Shown here: positions 25,146-34,489 of the stretch, piece after piece
Position numbering within the stretch: position 1 is the first letter of the stretch
How the letters are laid out: every line of letters begins with the position of its first letter
Assembly (NCBI RefSeq): GCF_047425865.1
Contig: NZ_CP179735.1
Strand: one strand, 5' to 3'
DNA length: 64,000 bases
Source of the DNA: Macrococcoides equi
GTDB taxonomy: Bacteria > Bacillota > Bacilli > Staphylococcales > Staphylococcaceae
The notes under the pieces: model-generated
Told to the model about the DNA's origin: nothing
The model's database searches: none
Seen by the model: only the letters and a program-made list of their open reading frames with translations
Position numbers and translations under genes: made by a program

Positions 25146-28100
25146 ATGAGTTGGTTTGATAAACTTTTTGGAGAATCAATGGACAAGTCAGTACAGCACC
25201 AACCAGAGCTTAAACAAACACAGGATGATGTTTATCGCAGGCCGAGAGGAAAATTTAGATTCCCATTAAATGTTGATAATATTAAGACAGCAGAAGATCA
25301 CGTGCAAATTAGGCAAAATGATCAAGAACAACGTGTTGAGCATTCAGCTCATAAGATGTATGGACAAAGTAATGATCAGGAGATTAATACGGAAGATATT
25401 AGAACTTCTTTTGAAACGGATTATGTTCCGAGACGTGAAAGAAGACTTGGTAGACAGAGTGCACTAGATTATAACAGGAAAGAAAGTAAACCTGATGTAA
25501 CCTATGAACGCTATCAGCCAAAGACCAGAATCGACAATACTTCATCGTATCGTTCGTATACACCAAAGACAACAGTAGAAAAATCATCAAAACATAACAC
25601 ATCTTTTACACAGAAACAATACAATGTGCATCAACCAAAATTTAAAGCATCTGAGGTTCCATCAGCGATATACGGGACAAAACCACGTAAAGATCCAGCA
25701 AAACTTAAGATGCCGGAGAAAGTTCAACCTATTCAAGGGGAAAAGAGTGAAACTTTCAGACCAGCAACACCGACTTACCGTAAAGAAGATAATACCGTAA
25801 ATATTGAAAATGTGTATGCCTCTCAAATTGTTGCAGAAATTAGACGTGAACGTGAGAAGAAGCTTCAACGAAAAAAAGAGTTTGAATTAGAACGTGAACA
25901 ATTAAAGCAGCAACAAGAAGCTATTGCTTCTCTGATGAATGAAAAAGACTCTGATGAAGATTATTTAGATGACTCTGCGGGACATACAGATAATATTCGT
26001 GTAACAATTATTGAAGAAGAGATTCCACATGAACCAGTAATTCAACCTATTGATATTACAACGACGGATGACAATGACGAAGTAGCACTGGAGACAGATG
26101 CTGAAGATAAAAGTGTGGTTGATGAAGTTGAAAATATTTCGCTTGTTGATGGAGAACGTTATACGTATTCAACAAAAACGCCTTTTAATCAACCTGTAGA
26201 ACGCTTATCGATTATTGAAGCGGCCGACACGGTACGTGAGGAAGATGTCATTGAAATTGTAGAGCTGGATGATGAGATGACTGAAGATCAGGATGATTTA
26301 AAAAATGATGTGCTACATGAGGATACAACTGAAAACTTATCTGATATAGCAACTGCTGAAGATAATAACAAAGCACCTGAAGAAACTAGTGACGAAGCAT
26401 TTTTGGATGAGAATGTTACGTTCGATTCAGTGGATGAACCTGTTCTAGAAGTGGAAACTATAGATGATACGATTGAGGAAGTATTTGAACCTGAAACATT
26501 GGACAATGCTGTTGTGCAAAAATCACTTGAACCTACTTTAATGCCGGATATCAATACGCAAAAGATAGAAGCGGTCAGTGATTATGAACCAACAACTGAG
26601 ACAGTGTCATCTGAATCTGACATAACTGAGTCTTCGCTTGAACCGGTGTTACCACTTATAGAAACAGAAGAAATTACAGAAGACGAAGTGAACAATATTG
26701 ACGCGGCCGAAGTTAAAGATATTTCAGAAGATAACACTGTTGACGATAATAACGACATTCCTCAAGGGCATTATGTGCAGGTTGAAAACAATGAGTTAAA
26801 AGCAAACATTCGTGATTTTAAACCTGATACGTTACCTAAGAAAAAGGTATCACCGTTTAATGTTGTGATGACACCGAGTGATAAACGTCGTTTATTAGAT
26901 AAAAAGAAACGTGCAGAAATAAAACCTCAAGATAATATTGATCAAACGGTCTCTGAATCTTCTCAATCAATAAGTAATGTTTCAATTTCTCAGGATATCC
27001 AGCAGTCCTTTGAACAAGGGGCTGTAAATTCTGAGCAGGTGACACCAGACCAACCATCTGAACCTCAAAATGAGCAGGAACTGAAACAAACAGAGGTTAA
27101 GAAAAAAGAACCTTCAAAGCGTATCGGTCCGAAGTATTTACTGCCTCCCGTTTCATTATTAAATCCTGAAGATAAACAGGAACGTGACGAAACATGGGTA
27201 GAAGAACACAAATCACAATTGAATGACGCTTTCTATCATTTCAATGTTCCGGCAAAAGTTGAAAATGTTGTCGTTGGACCATCAGTTACCCGCTTTGAAT
27301 TGTCAGTGGAAAAAGGTGTGAAAGTGTCACGTATTACGAATTTGCAGGATGATATTAAGATGGCTCTTGCTGCTAAGGATATTCGCATTGAGGCACCGAT
27401 TCCAGGTACATCCCTTGTCGGTGTAGAAGTGCCGAATGTTGAAATACGTAATGTCAATTTAAGTGAAGTCTTATTTAGTAAGAAGATGAAATTTGCAGAA
27501 AGTAAGTTAACGGTAGCATTAGGTGCCCGCATTAATAATGAACCGATGATTATGGATTTAGCAAAAATGCCTCATGGATTAATTGCTGGTGCCACAGGTT
27601 CTGGTAAATCAGTATGTATTAACTCTATCTTAGTATCACTGCTATATCGTAATAATCCGAATGAATTAAAATTATTATTAATTGATCCTAAGATGGTAGA
27701 ACTTGCACCATATAATGATTTACCTCATTTAATTGCGCCGGTTATAACGGACGTTAAAGCTGCCACAGAAAGTTTGAAGTGGGTTGTAGAGGAAATGGAA
27801 CGTCGTTATAAAATATTTGCAGACATTCATGTACGTAATATTACTGCATACAATCAGAAGGTTAGTTATGTAGAGCGTCTTCCTAAGATTGTCATTGTCA
27901 TTGATGAATTAGCTGATTTAATGATGATGTCACCACAAGATGTCGAACATTCAATTGCACGTATTGCTCAAAAAGCTCGTGCAGCAGGAATACACATGAT
28001 TCTTGCGACTCAACGTCCATCCGTTAATGTGATTACAGGATTGATTAAAGCTAATGTGCCAACGCGTATTGCCTTTATGGTTTCTTCTGCTGTCGACTCA

Positions 28101-28517
28101 AGAACGATTATTGATAGTGGTGGTGCTGAAAAACTATTAGGTAATGGTGATATGTTGTATCTAGGTAATGGAATGAATAAACCAATACGTATACAAGGAA
28201 ACTATGTATCGGATGAAGAAATCGATGCTGTTGTCCAATACGTTAAAACGCAGGGTGAGGCAAACTATTTATTCCAGGAACAAGAACTACTCAAGAAAGT
28301 TTCAGAAGCACCTAAAGACGAACTATTTGATGAAATTTGTAACTTCATGATTGATGAAGGGCACATTTCAACTTCTCAGATTCAACGTAGGTTCCAGATT
28401 GGTTATAATCGTGCAGCACGTATTATCGATCAGCTGGAGGATATGGGATATGTAAGTGGTCAAAATGGTTCTAAACCAAGAACAGTATTAATTACTGAAA
28501 AACAAGCAGATTATTAG
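25146..28517 (+). CDS. sftA: DNA translocase SftA (FtsK/SpoIIIE family)
   Basis: A 1123-residue protein. No membrane segment is seen near the N-terminus, which separates SftA from FtsK/SpoIIIE. About 680 residues of low-complexity sequence come first: basic and Gln-rich, then very acidic (roughly residues 270-560). The motor follows, with Walker A G815-A-T-G-S-G-K-S822, a Walker B-like IVIVIDELADLMM and a DNA-recognition winged helix at the end (about 1050-1115). It moves chromosomal DNA from the closing septum. The start is the ATG after AGGGTGAAG; an earlier in-frame ATG lies inside ytpR. Confidence 0.92.
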   Translation: MSWFDKLFGESMDKSVQHQPELKQTQDDVYRRPRGKFRFPLNVDNIKTAEDHVQIRQNDQEQRVEHSAHKMYGQSNDQEINTEDIRTSFETDYVPRRERRLGRQSALDYNRKESKPDVTYERYQPKTRIDNTSSYRSYTPKTTVEKSSKHNTSFTQKQYNVHQPKFKASEVPSAIYGTKPRKDPAKLKMPEKVQPIQGEKSETFRPATPTYRKEDNTVNIENVYASQIVAEIRREREKKLQRKKEFELEREQLKQQQEAIASLMNEKDSDEDYLDDSAGHTDNIRVTIIEEEIPHEPVIQPIDITTTDDNDEVALETDAEDKSVVDEVENISLVDGERYTYSTKTPFNQPVERLSIIEAADTVREEDVIEIVELDDEMTEDQDDLKNDVLHEDTTENLSDIATAEDNNKAPEETSDEAFLDENVTFDSVDEPVLEVETIDDTIEEVFEPETLDNAVVQKSLEPTLMPDINTQKIEAVSDYEPTTETVSSESDITESSLEPVLPLIETEEITEDEVNNIDAAEVKDISEDNTVDDNNDIPQGHYVQVENNELKANIRDFKPDTLPKKKVSPFNVVMTPSDKRRLLDKKKRAEIKPQDNIDQTVSESSQSISNVSISQDIQQSFEQGAVNSEQVTPDQPSEPQNEQELKQTEVKKKEPSKRIGPKYLLPPVSLLNPEDKQERDETWVEEHKSQLNDAFYHFNVPAKVENVVVGPSVTRFELSVEKGVKVSRITNLQDDIKMALAAKDIRIEAPIPGTSLVGVEVPNVEIRNVNLSEVLFSKKMKFAESKLTVALGARINNEPMIMDLAKMPHGLIAGATGSGKSVCINSILVSLLYRNNPNELKLLLIDPKMVELAPYNDLPHLIAPVITDVKAATESLKWVVEEMERRYKIFADIHVRNITAYNQKVSYVERLPKIVIVIDELADLMMMSPQDVEHSIARIAQKARAAGIHMILATQRPSVNVITGLIKANVPTRIAFMVSSAVDSRTIIDSGGAEKLLGNGDMLYLGNGMNKPIRIQGNYVSDEEIDAVVQYVKTQGEANYLFQEQELLKKVSEAPKDELFDEICNFMIDEGHISTSQIQRRFQIGYNRAARIIDQLEDMGYVSGQNGSKPRTVLITEKQADY

Positions 28518-28528
28518 GAGATGAGCAA

Positions 28529-29824
28529 ATGACTTTATATCATTTTGTTGGTATTAAAGGTTCAGGTATGAGTGCTTTAGCACATATATTATTTGATATG
28601 GGAGAAGAAGTTCAAGGTTCAGATATCGAAAAAGAATTTTTTACGGAGATTGCATTACGTGATAAAGGTATAAAGATTCTTCCGTTTAGTGCAGAGAATA
28701 TTAAAGAAGGAATGACAGTCATTGCTGGTAATGCGTTTGGCGATGACCACGAAGAAATCGTACGTGCGCGTGAGTTAGGCCTTGAAGTAACACGTTATCA
28801 CGATTTCCTTGGTAAATTTATGGGTGAATATACATCTGTTGCAGTAACAGGCTCTCATGGTAAAACGAGTACGACCGGCTTGTTATCACATGTTATGAAT
28901 GGTGACAAACGTACATCGTTCCTTATCGGTGACGGTACAGGAATGGGATTACCTGATAGTGATTATTTCGCTTTTGAAGCATGTGAATATCGTCGTCACT
29001 TTTTAAGCTATTCACCTGACTATGCAATTATTACGAATATCGATTTTGACCATCCGGATTATTTTGCATCGATGAGTGATGTATTTAATGCATTCCAGGA
29101 AATGACGAAAAAAGTTAAAAAAGCGATTGTTGCATGCGGTGATGATGAAAATCTAAAAGATTTAAAAGCTGAAATTCCTATTTATTATTTCGGCTTTGGT
29201 GAACACAATAAAGTGATCGCTAAAAATGTTGAAACAATTGAAACAGGTACAAAGTTTGATGTCTATATTGATGGTACATTGCTTGATACATTTAAAACTC
29301 CGATGTACGGGAATCACCAGGTGTTAAATGCACTTGCTGTCATTACTATCTGTCATTTAGAAGGACTAGATATGCAGGCGATTAAAGACGCATTAGCAAC
29401 ATTTGGTGGCGTGAAGCGTCGTTTTAGCGAAAAGAAATTTGGAACTCAAATGTTAATCGATGATTATGCACACCATCCAACAGAAATAAAAGCAACTTTA
29501 GAATCAGCCTCAAAAAAATATCCAAATAAAGAAATTATCGCTGTATTCCAGCCACATACATTTTCTAGAACGAGTGCATTCTTACAAGACTTTGCAGATA
29601 GTTTAAAGATTGCTGATAAAACATACCTATGTGATATCTTTGGTTCAGCACGTGAGGCAACAGGTGAGCTCACGATTAAAGATTTACAGGTATTAATACC
29701 GAATGCTGAGTTAATAAACGAAGAAAATGTAGCTGTATTGAAACAACATGAAAACAGTGTAATTATTTTCATGGGTGCTGGCGATATACAAAAAGTTCAA
29801 AAAGCTTACGAAAATCTTATTTAA
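28529..29824 (+). CDS. murC: UDP-N-acetylmuramate-L-alanine ligase
   Basis: A 431-residue Mur ligase that adds L-alanine to UDP-MurNAc in the cytosol, the first amino acid of the peptidoglycan stem. The N-terminal nucleotide-binding motif is GIKGSGMS (residues 8-15), the ATP loop is G108-S-H-G-K-T113, and the central EACEYRRHF and C-terminal DDYAHHPTEI segments are MurC-specific. It starts 11 bases after sftA, with a GGAGATGAG ribosome site, and belongs to the same transcript. Confidence 0.96.
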   Translation: MTLYHFVGIKGSGMSALAHILFDMGEEVQGSDIEKEFFTEIALRDKGIKILPFSAENIKEGMTVIAGNAFGDDHEEIVRARELGLEVTRYHDFLGKFMGEYTSVAVTGSHGKTSTTGLLSHVMNGDKRTSFLIGDGTGMGLPDSDYFAFEACEYRRHFLSYSPDYAIITNIDFDHPDYFASMSDVFNAFQEMTKKVKKAIVACGDDENLKDLKAEIPIYYFGFGEHNKVIAKNVETIETGTKFDVYIDGTLLDTFKTPMYGNHQVLNALAVITICHLEGLDMQAIKDALATFGGVKRRFSEKKFGTQMLIDDYAHHPTEIKATLESASKKYPNKEIIAVFQPHTFSRTSAFLQDFADSLKIADKTYLCDIFGSAREATGELTIKDLQVLIPNAELINEENVAVLKQHENSVIIFMGAGDIQKVQKAYENLI

Positions 29825-29905
29825 CTGGTGAGTTTAATGTTTAACCTTCAATCATCAGGGTATTTGACTAAATAACAAGAGTTAAAAAAATTAGGAGGCG
29901 TTTTT

Positions 29906-30436
29906 ATGGAATGGATTTTACCAATCGCAGGCTTGATTGCTGCAATTGCATTTTTAGTACTATGTGTATTCTTAGGATTAACTTTAATGTCAGTTAAGAA
30001 GAACTTAGATCATGTTGCTAAAACACTTGATGGTGTTGAAGGACAAATTCAAGGAATCACACGTGAATCAACAGATTTACTACACAAAACAAATCGCTTA
30101 GCTGAAGATGTTCAGGACAAAGCTGCAAGATTAAACACAGTGGTTGACGCTGTTAGCGGTATCGGTTCAACTGTTCAAAACTTAAACAGTTCTGTAGATA
30201 ATGTTACGACTTCTATTACTCATAACATTTCTCAGAATGAAGATAAGATTGCACAAGTTGTACAATGGTCTAACGTTGCAATGGAAGTTGCAGATAAATG
30301 GCAAATGAGAAAACAACGTCGTAACACAGTTAACTTTGCTGATGAAAATACGCATGTTAACCAAAATAACTTTAACGAAACTCATACAAAAGGTGACCAC
30401 TTAGATCAAGATAAAATTAATGCTGGTTTAAAATAA
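29906..30436 (+). CDS. DUF948 domain-containing protein (YtxG type)
   Basis: A 176-residue protein with one N-terminal membrane segment (about 4-27), then a long helical, coiled-coil-like region typical of DUF948 (VKKNLDHVAKTLDGVEGQIQGI), and a polar tail. It is a single-pass membrane protein with the bulk most likely cytoplasmic. AGGAGGCG precedes the ATG. DUF948 and YtxH genes occur together in Bacillus (ytxG-ytxH, general stress), and here the YtxH gene follows after a terminator. Confidence 0.85.
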   Translation: MEWILPIAGLIAAIAFLVLCVFLGLTLMSVKKNLDHVAKTLDGVEGQIQGITRESTDLLHKTNRLAEDVQDKAARLNTVVDAVSGIGSTVQNLNSSVDNVTTSITHNISQNEDKIAQVVQWSNVAMEVADKWQMRKQRRNTVNFADENTHVNQNNFNETHTKGDHLDQDKINAGLK

Positions 30437-30445
30437 TACCTTTTA

Positions 30446-30480
30446 GGGAATGTACATTAATGTACATTCCTTTATTTTTT
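30446..30480 (+). terminator. Intrinsic terminator
   Basis: GGAATGTACATTAATGTACATTCC is a perfect inverted repeat (arms of 10 bases) followed by TTTATTTTTT. Confidence 0.9.
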
Positions 30481-30517
30481 AACTACAATAAATATAAAAT
30501 ATTCTGGAGGTTTTAAC

Positions 30518-31051
30518 ATGTCAAACACATATAATAGAGATTTACATACACATACGATTAAAGAATATAAAGTAAAAAAAGATACGACTGCACGTGATTT
30601 TTCTATCGGACTTACTGCAGGTCTTGCAATAGGTTCGTTAATTGGGTTACTTGTAGCACCTAAATCAGGTAAAGAATTACAACAGGACTTAAGTAATAAG
30701 TCAGATGATATTAAAGCTAAATCAGTTGATCACTACAACAAGCAGTTAGGAAACGCACAAAGCTTCAAAGAAAAAACAGAGGCATTTACAGCGAAATTAA
30801 ATGAGAAGACAGCTGTTATTAAAGAAAAAGCAGCTCAAAAATTAAACAAACAGGACAATCATGTAACGTTTAATGATTTACAGCTTCAAAAGGATGCGAT
30901 TAAGTCTGAGGTTAAAGATGACTCTCTAACGCAACCAGTAGCTGTCGTTGATAAAGAACTTGATACACCTATCAAGGATGAGGCAACAGGAGAACGTAAA
31001 ACTACGATTGAAATTGCTAAAGAAGCAGAAAATAAAGCTAAAAACAAATAA
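30518..31051 (+). CDS. YtxH domain-containing protein
   Basis: A 177-residue protein. A short hydrophobic segment with small residues (FSIGLTAGLAIGSLIGLLVAPKSG, about 28-51) is the YtxH hallmark, and is followed by a long Lys/Glu/Ala-rich helix. The N-terminal 27 residues are polar. The protein is likely membrane-associated; function unknown, with stress induction known for Bacillus relatives. CTGGAGG lies before the ATG. A paralogue lies at 12227-12673. Confidence 0.83.
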   Translation: MSNTYNRDLHTHTIKEYKVKKDTTARDFSIGLTAGLAIGSLIGLLVAPKSGKELQQDLSNKSDDIKAKSVDHYNKQLGNAQSFKEKTEAFTAKLNEKTAVIKEKAAQKLNKQDNHVTFNDLQLQKDAIKSEVKDDSLTQPVAVVDKELDTPIKDEATGERKTTIEIAKEAENKAKNK

Positions 31052-31076
31052 TACACAATTTGATAGTGATTATGTT

Positions 31077-31108
31077 AAAATAGTAGGCTGACGGTCTACT
31101 ATTTTTTA
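31077..31108 (+). terminator. Intrinsic terminator
   Basis: AAAATAGTAG pairs with CTACTATTTT around GCTGACGGT, followed by further T. Confidence 0.85.
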
Positions 31109-31134
31109 ATTTTAATATAAATGAGGGAACAATA

Positions 31135-32205
31135 ATGAGTGAATTGAATCATTTACGCGATAGAATTGAAACTATCAATATAGAAATATTAAAACTACTC
31201 AGTGAACGTGGCGAAATAGCGAAACAAATCGGAGAAGAAAAACGTAAACAAGGGACTGCAATCTATGATCCTGAACGTGAAAAAGAAATGATTAATCGAT
31301 TGCAGGATCTTAATCAAGGTCCTTTTGATGATAATGTGATTAAGCAGTTATTTAAAGAAATATTTAAAGCGTCGACTGAACTTCAAAAATCTAATAGTGA
31401 AAAACATTTATTAGTGTCTCGTAAGTTAAAGGCAGAAGATACTATCGTATCGTTTGAAAATGGCGCTATCATTGGTGACGGAAATAAGTCATTTGTATTT
31501 GGCCCGTGTTCAGTGGAATCACTGGAACAAGTTGATGCAGTCGCTAAAAATTTACATGCTAAGGGTGAGAAGTTTATTCGCGGAGGTGCATTTAAACCGA
31601 GAACATCTCCTTATGATTTCCAGGGTCTTGGTGTTGAAGGATTAAAGATACTTGCACAAATGAAAAAGCAGTACGGCTTAAACGTAGTAAGCGAAATTGT
31701 AAATCCTGCGCATTTTGAACTTGCTGATCCTTATGTGGATGTATTCCAGATTGGTGCCAGAAATATGCAGAACTTCGAATTACTTAAAGAAGCGGGTAAG
31801 ACTAATAAGCCGATCTTGCTCAAACGTGGCTTAAGCGCTACAATCGAGGAATTTGTGTATGCTGCGGAATATATTCATGCGAACGGCAATCAAAATATTA
31901 TACTTTGTGAACGTGGTATACGTACCTATGAAAAAGCAACACGTAACACATTAGATATCTCTGCTGTACCTATACTAAAACAAGGGACACATCTGCCGGT
32001 TATGGTTGATGTGACACATTCTACAGGCCGTAAAGATATTATGTTACCTGTCGCACGTGCAGCACTTGCCGTAGGTGCGGATGGCGTAATGGCAGAAGTT
32101 CATCCAAATCCTGCAGTCGCATTAAGCGATGCCGGTCAGCAAATGGACTTTGATGAGTTTGAAACGTTTTATCAGGCAATTAAGCAAGCCGCACAAAATT
32201 ATTAA
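31135..32205 (+). CDS. Bifunctional chorismate mutase / DAHP synthase
   Basis: A 356-residue fusion. Residues 1 to about 85 form an AroQ-type chorismate mutase (LRDRIETINIEILKLLSERGEIAKQIGEEK). Residues about 95-356 form a type I-beta 3-deoxy-D-arabino-heptulosonate 7-phosphate synthase with GPCSVES, KPRTSPYDFQGLG, GARNMQNFELL, KRGLSAT and DVTHSTGRKD motifs. It condenses PEP and erythrose 4-phosphate, opening aromatic amino acid synthesis; the mutase domain commonly serves as the feedback sensor for chorismate or prephenate. Bacillus calls this gene aroA, a name used for EPSP synthase elsewhere, so no symbol is given. Confidence 0.95.
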   Translation: MSELNHLRDRIETINIEILKLLSERGEIAKQIGEEKRKQGTAIYDPEREKEMINRLQDLNQGPFDDNVIKQLFKEIFKASTELQKSNSEKHLLVSRKLKAEDTIVSFENGAIIGDGNKSFVFGPCSVESLEQVDAVAKNLHAKGEKFIRGGAFKPRTSPYDFQGLGVEGLKILAQMKKQYGLNVVSEIVNPAHFELADPYVDVFQIGARNMQNFELLKEAGKTNKPILLKRGLSATIEEFVYAAEYIHANGNQNIILCERGIRTYEKATRNTLDISAVPILKQGTHLPVMVDVTHSTGRKDIMLPVARAALAVGADGVMAEVHPNPAVALSDAGQQMDFDEFETFYQAIKQAAQNY

Positions 32206-32266
32206 TTATTTGTGAATAATTGAACTTGATAAATGAAAAAGTTATGAAAACGTGTTAGAATAATAA

Positions 32267-32280
32267 ATAAAACGTTTACA
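32267..32280 (+). promoter_or_regulatory. Degenerate cre-like site before ccpA
   Basis: ATAAAACGTTTACA matches the cre consensus TGWAANCGNTNWCA except for its first two bases. It lies just upstream of the ccpA ribosome site, so weak autoregulation is possible. Confidence 0.4.
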
Positions 32281-32290
32281 GGAGGACATA

Positions 32291-33280
32291 ATGACAGTTA
32301 CGATATATGATGTCGCACGAGAGGCAAAAGTGTCAATGGCGACTGTCTCCCGTGTAGTTAATGGCAATCCAAATGTTAAGCCTGCTACTAGAGACAGAGT
32401 GAATGAAGTGATAAAAAGATTAAATTATAGACCGAATGCAGTGGCAAGAGGTCTTGCGAGTAAAAGAACTACAACAGTGGGTGTAATTATTCCTGATATT
32501 TCAAATATTTATTATTCTGAACTTGCACGTGGCTTAGAAGATATCGCGACAATGTATAAGTATCAGACGATTATTTCAAACTCAGATAATGATGCACATA
32601 AAGAACAAGAAATTTTCAACAATCTTTTGTCTAAACAAGTTGATGGAATTATTTTTCTTGGTGGAACATTATCGAAACAAACGACAGATCTTATTAAGAC
32701 AGCTTCTGTACCAGTCGTTGTATCAGGTACACATGATCTTGATGCGAGCTTACCAGCAGTTAATATCGATTATATCAATGCGAGTAAAGAGATTACTCAA
32801 AAATTTATTGCTGATGGTGTGAAACGATTTGCGTTTGTTGGTGGTGGTTATTCAGAAAAAGCACAAATTGATATTCTGGAAGGTTTGAAAACAGTATTAG
32901 CTGACAATGATATTACGATTTCTGAAAATGCAATCTACATTGGTCAGGAACAATATCTAGACGGTGAAAAAGCATATCAGGCAGTGAAAGAAGAGCAACC
33001 AGAAGTGGTTCTGTGTATTAGTGATGAACAGGCGATTGGTATCGTACATGCTGCACAGGATGATGGTAAACGTATTCCTGAAGACTTACAGGTGATTAGT
33101 TTTAACAATACGAGACTTGTTAAGATGGTCCGTCCTAAATTATCAAGTGTTATGCAGCCACTTTATGATATAGGTGCAGTTGGCATGCGTTTACTCACAA
33201 AATATATGAATGATGAACCGATTGAAGAATCTAAGGTGATATTACCTTATAGTATTGTGTACCGAGGCACAACGAAATAA
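32291..33280 (+). CDS. ccpA: Catabolite control protein A
   Basis: A 329-residue LacI/GalR-family regulator. The N-terminal helix-turn-helix with IYDVAREAKVSMATVSRVVNG (5-25) and the hinge helix YRPNAVARGLASK are typical of CcpA, followed by a periplasmic-binding-like core that contacts Ser46-phosphorylated HPr. It represses or activates carbon genes at cre sites, several of which occur in this window. CAGGAGGA precedes the ATG. Gene order with the DAHP synthase upstream and acuC downstream is as in Bacillus and Staphylococcus. Confidence 0.95.
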   Translation: MTVTIYDVAREAKVSMATVSRVVNGNPNVKPATRDRVNEVIKRLNYRPNAVARGLASKRTTTVGVIIPDISNIYYSELARGLEDIATMYKYQTIISNSDNDAHKEQEIFNNLLSKQVDGIIFLGGTLSKQTTDLIKTASVPVVVSGTHDLDASLPAVNIDYINASKEITQKFIADGVKRFAFVGGGYSEKAQIDILEGLKTVLADNDITISENAIYIGQEQYLDGEKAYQAVKEEQPEVVLCISDEQAIGIVHAAQDDGKRIPEDLQVISFNNTRLVKMVRPKLSSVMQPLYDIGAVGMRLLTKYMNDEPIEESKVILPYSIVYRGTTK

Positions 33281-33295
33281 CTTAATATATAAAAG

Positions 33296-33338
33296 AATGC
33301 GGAAATTATCATGATGGTAATTTCCGCATATTTTTTTC
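33296..33338. terminator. Bidirectional intrinsic terminator
   Basis: ATGCGGAAATTA pairs with TAATTTCCGCAT around an ATC-rich loop, followed by T7. It separates convergent ccpA and acuC. Confidence 0.9.
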
Positions 33339-33352
33339 TGAAATTAAAGCTA

Positions 33353-34489
33353 TTAGTAATGCAATAAAACTTTCTGAAGTGTTTGTTCATTCTTTTCTTC
33401 AATATCTAGTCTTCTTGGAATAGCTTGATAGTGTTCTAAATCTTCATTCCAGTTAACAGGAATTTTAATTTTTGCTTTAGGTTGCCACATGCTGGTCCAA
33501 GCTGCAGGTATGTCTCCGGTTAATGGGGGATGTCCTTCCATTACATTATATACTTGAGCCCATGCAAGAGGTGCCACCTGAAAAATATTGTAGCCGCCAC
33601 CACCAAGAGCAATCCATTTTCCATTGGTATAATTTTTTGCACATTGATGGACAATTTGAGGAATCTGTTGAAACGTTCTGTGTGTCACGGACAGGTGAGT
33701 GAGTGGATCAAGAACATGTGCATCTGCACCATTCTGGCTGATAATAATATCAGGCTGAAAGAATTCACAAGCTTTTGTTAAACTTATCTCGAATGTACGA
33801 AGAAAAGAATCATCTTCAGTATATGCATCGATAGGCAGATTCATGCTGTATAGATACCCATCGCCATCACCTTTTTCGTGGATGTTTCCTGTCCCTGGAA
33901 AAAGATATCTTCCAGTTTCGTGGATTGAATAGGTGAAGACATCACAATCGTTATAAAATGAAAATTGAACACCGTCACCGTGATGAGCATCTGTATCAAT
34001 ATATAATACTTTTTGGTTATAATGCTTTCTGATGTATTCGATTGCTACAGTTGAGTCGTTATAGATACAAAATCCTGAAGCACGTCCCCTGAAACCATGA
34101 TGCAGTCCACCAGCAAAGTTACATGCTGTGTTACACTTACCTGACATTACTGCATCTACTGCAGTAAGTGTTGCGCCGACAAGTAAAGCACATTTTTCAT
34201 GCATTTCATTAAAATTTGGTGTATCAGTTGAGTTTAATCCAAATTTTTCGCATGCTTCTTCAGAAATTGAATGATTTCCTGCGTCTTTTACGGCCTGGAT
34301 ATACTCTTTTTGATGTCCTAGCATGAGTTCTTCTTCTGTAGCAATGCGCGGTTTAATAATTTTACTATCATCAAGTAAATGACATGCTTCCAGTAAAGTT
34401 TTGGTTAGTAATAATCGCATTTGGTTAAATGGATGATCGTCGCTGAATCGATATTGTAAGAGTGAGTCATCATAAATAAACAAAGTCAT
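33353..34489 (-). CDS. acuC: Acetoin utilization protein AcuC (histone-deacetylase-like)
   Basis: A 378-residue zinc hydrolase of the class I histone-deacetylase fold. The metal and catalytic residues appear in DTDAHHGDGVQ (Asp and paired His), GGLHHG, and the C-terminal LGGGGYN. In Bacillus AcuC deacetylates acetyl-CoA synthetase, countering AcuA. It overlaps acuB by four bases (ATGA), the last gene of acuABC, which is divergent from its target acsA. Confidence 0.93.
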   Translation of the reverse strand: MTLFIYDDSLLQYRFSDDHPFNQMRLLLTKTLLEACHLLDDSKIIKPRIATEEELMLGHQKEYIQAVKDAGNHSISEEACEKFGLNSTDTPNFNEMHEKCALLVGATLTAVDAVMSGKCNTACNFAGGLHHGFRGRASGFCIYNDSTVAIEYIRKHYNQKVLYIDTDAHHGDGVQFSFYNDCDVFTYSIHETGRYLFPGTGNIHEKGDGDGYLYSMNLPIDAYTEDDSFLRTFEISLTKACEFFQPDIIISQNGADAHVLDPLTHLSVTHRTFQQIPQIVHQCAKNYTNGKWIALGGGGYNIFQVAPLAWAQVYNVMEGHPPLTGDIPAAWTSMWQPKAKIKIPVNWNEDLEHYQAIPRRLDIEEKNEQTLQKVLLHY

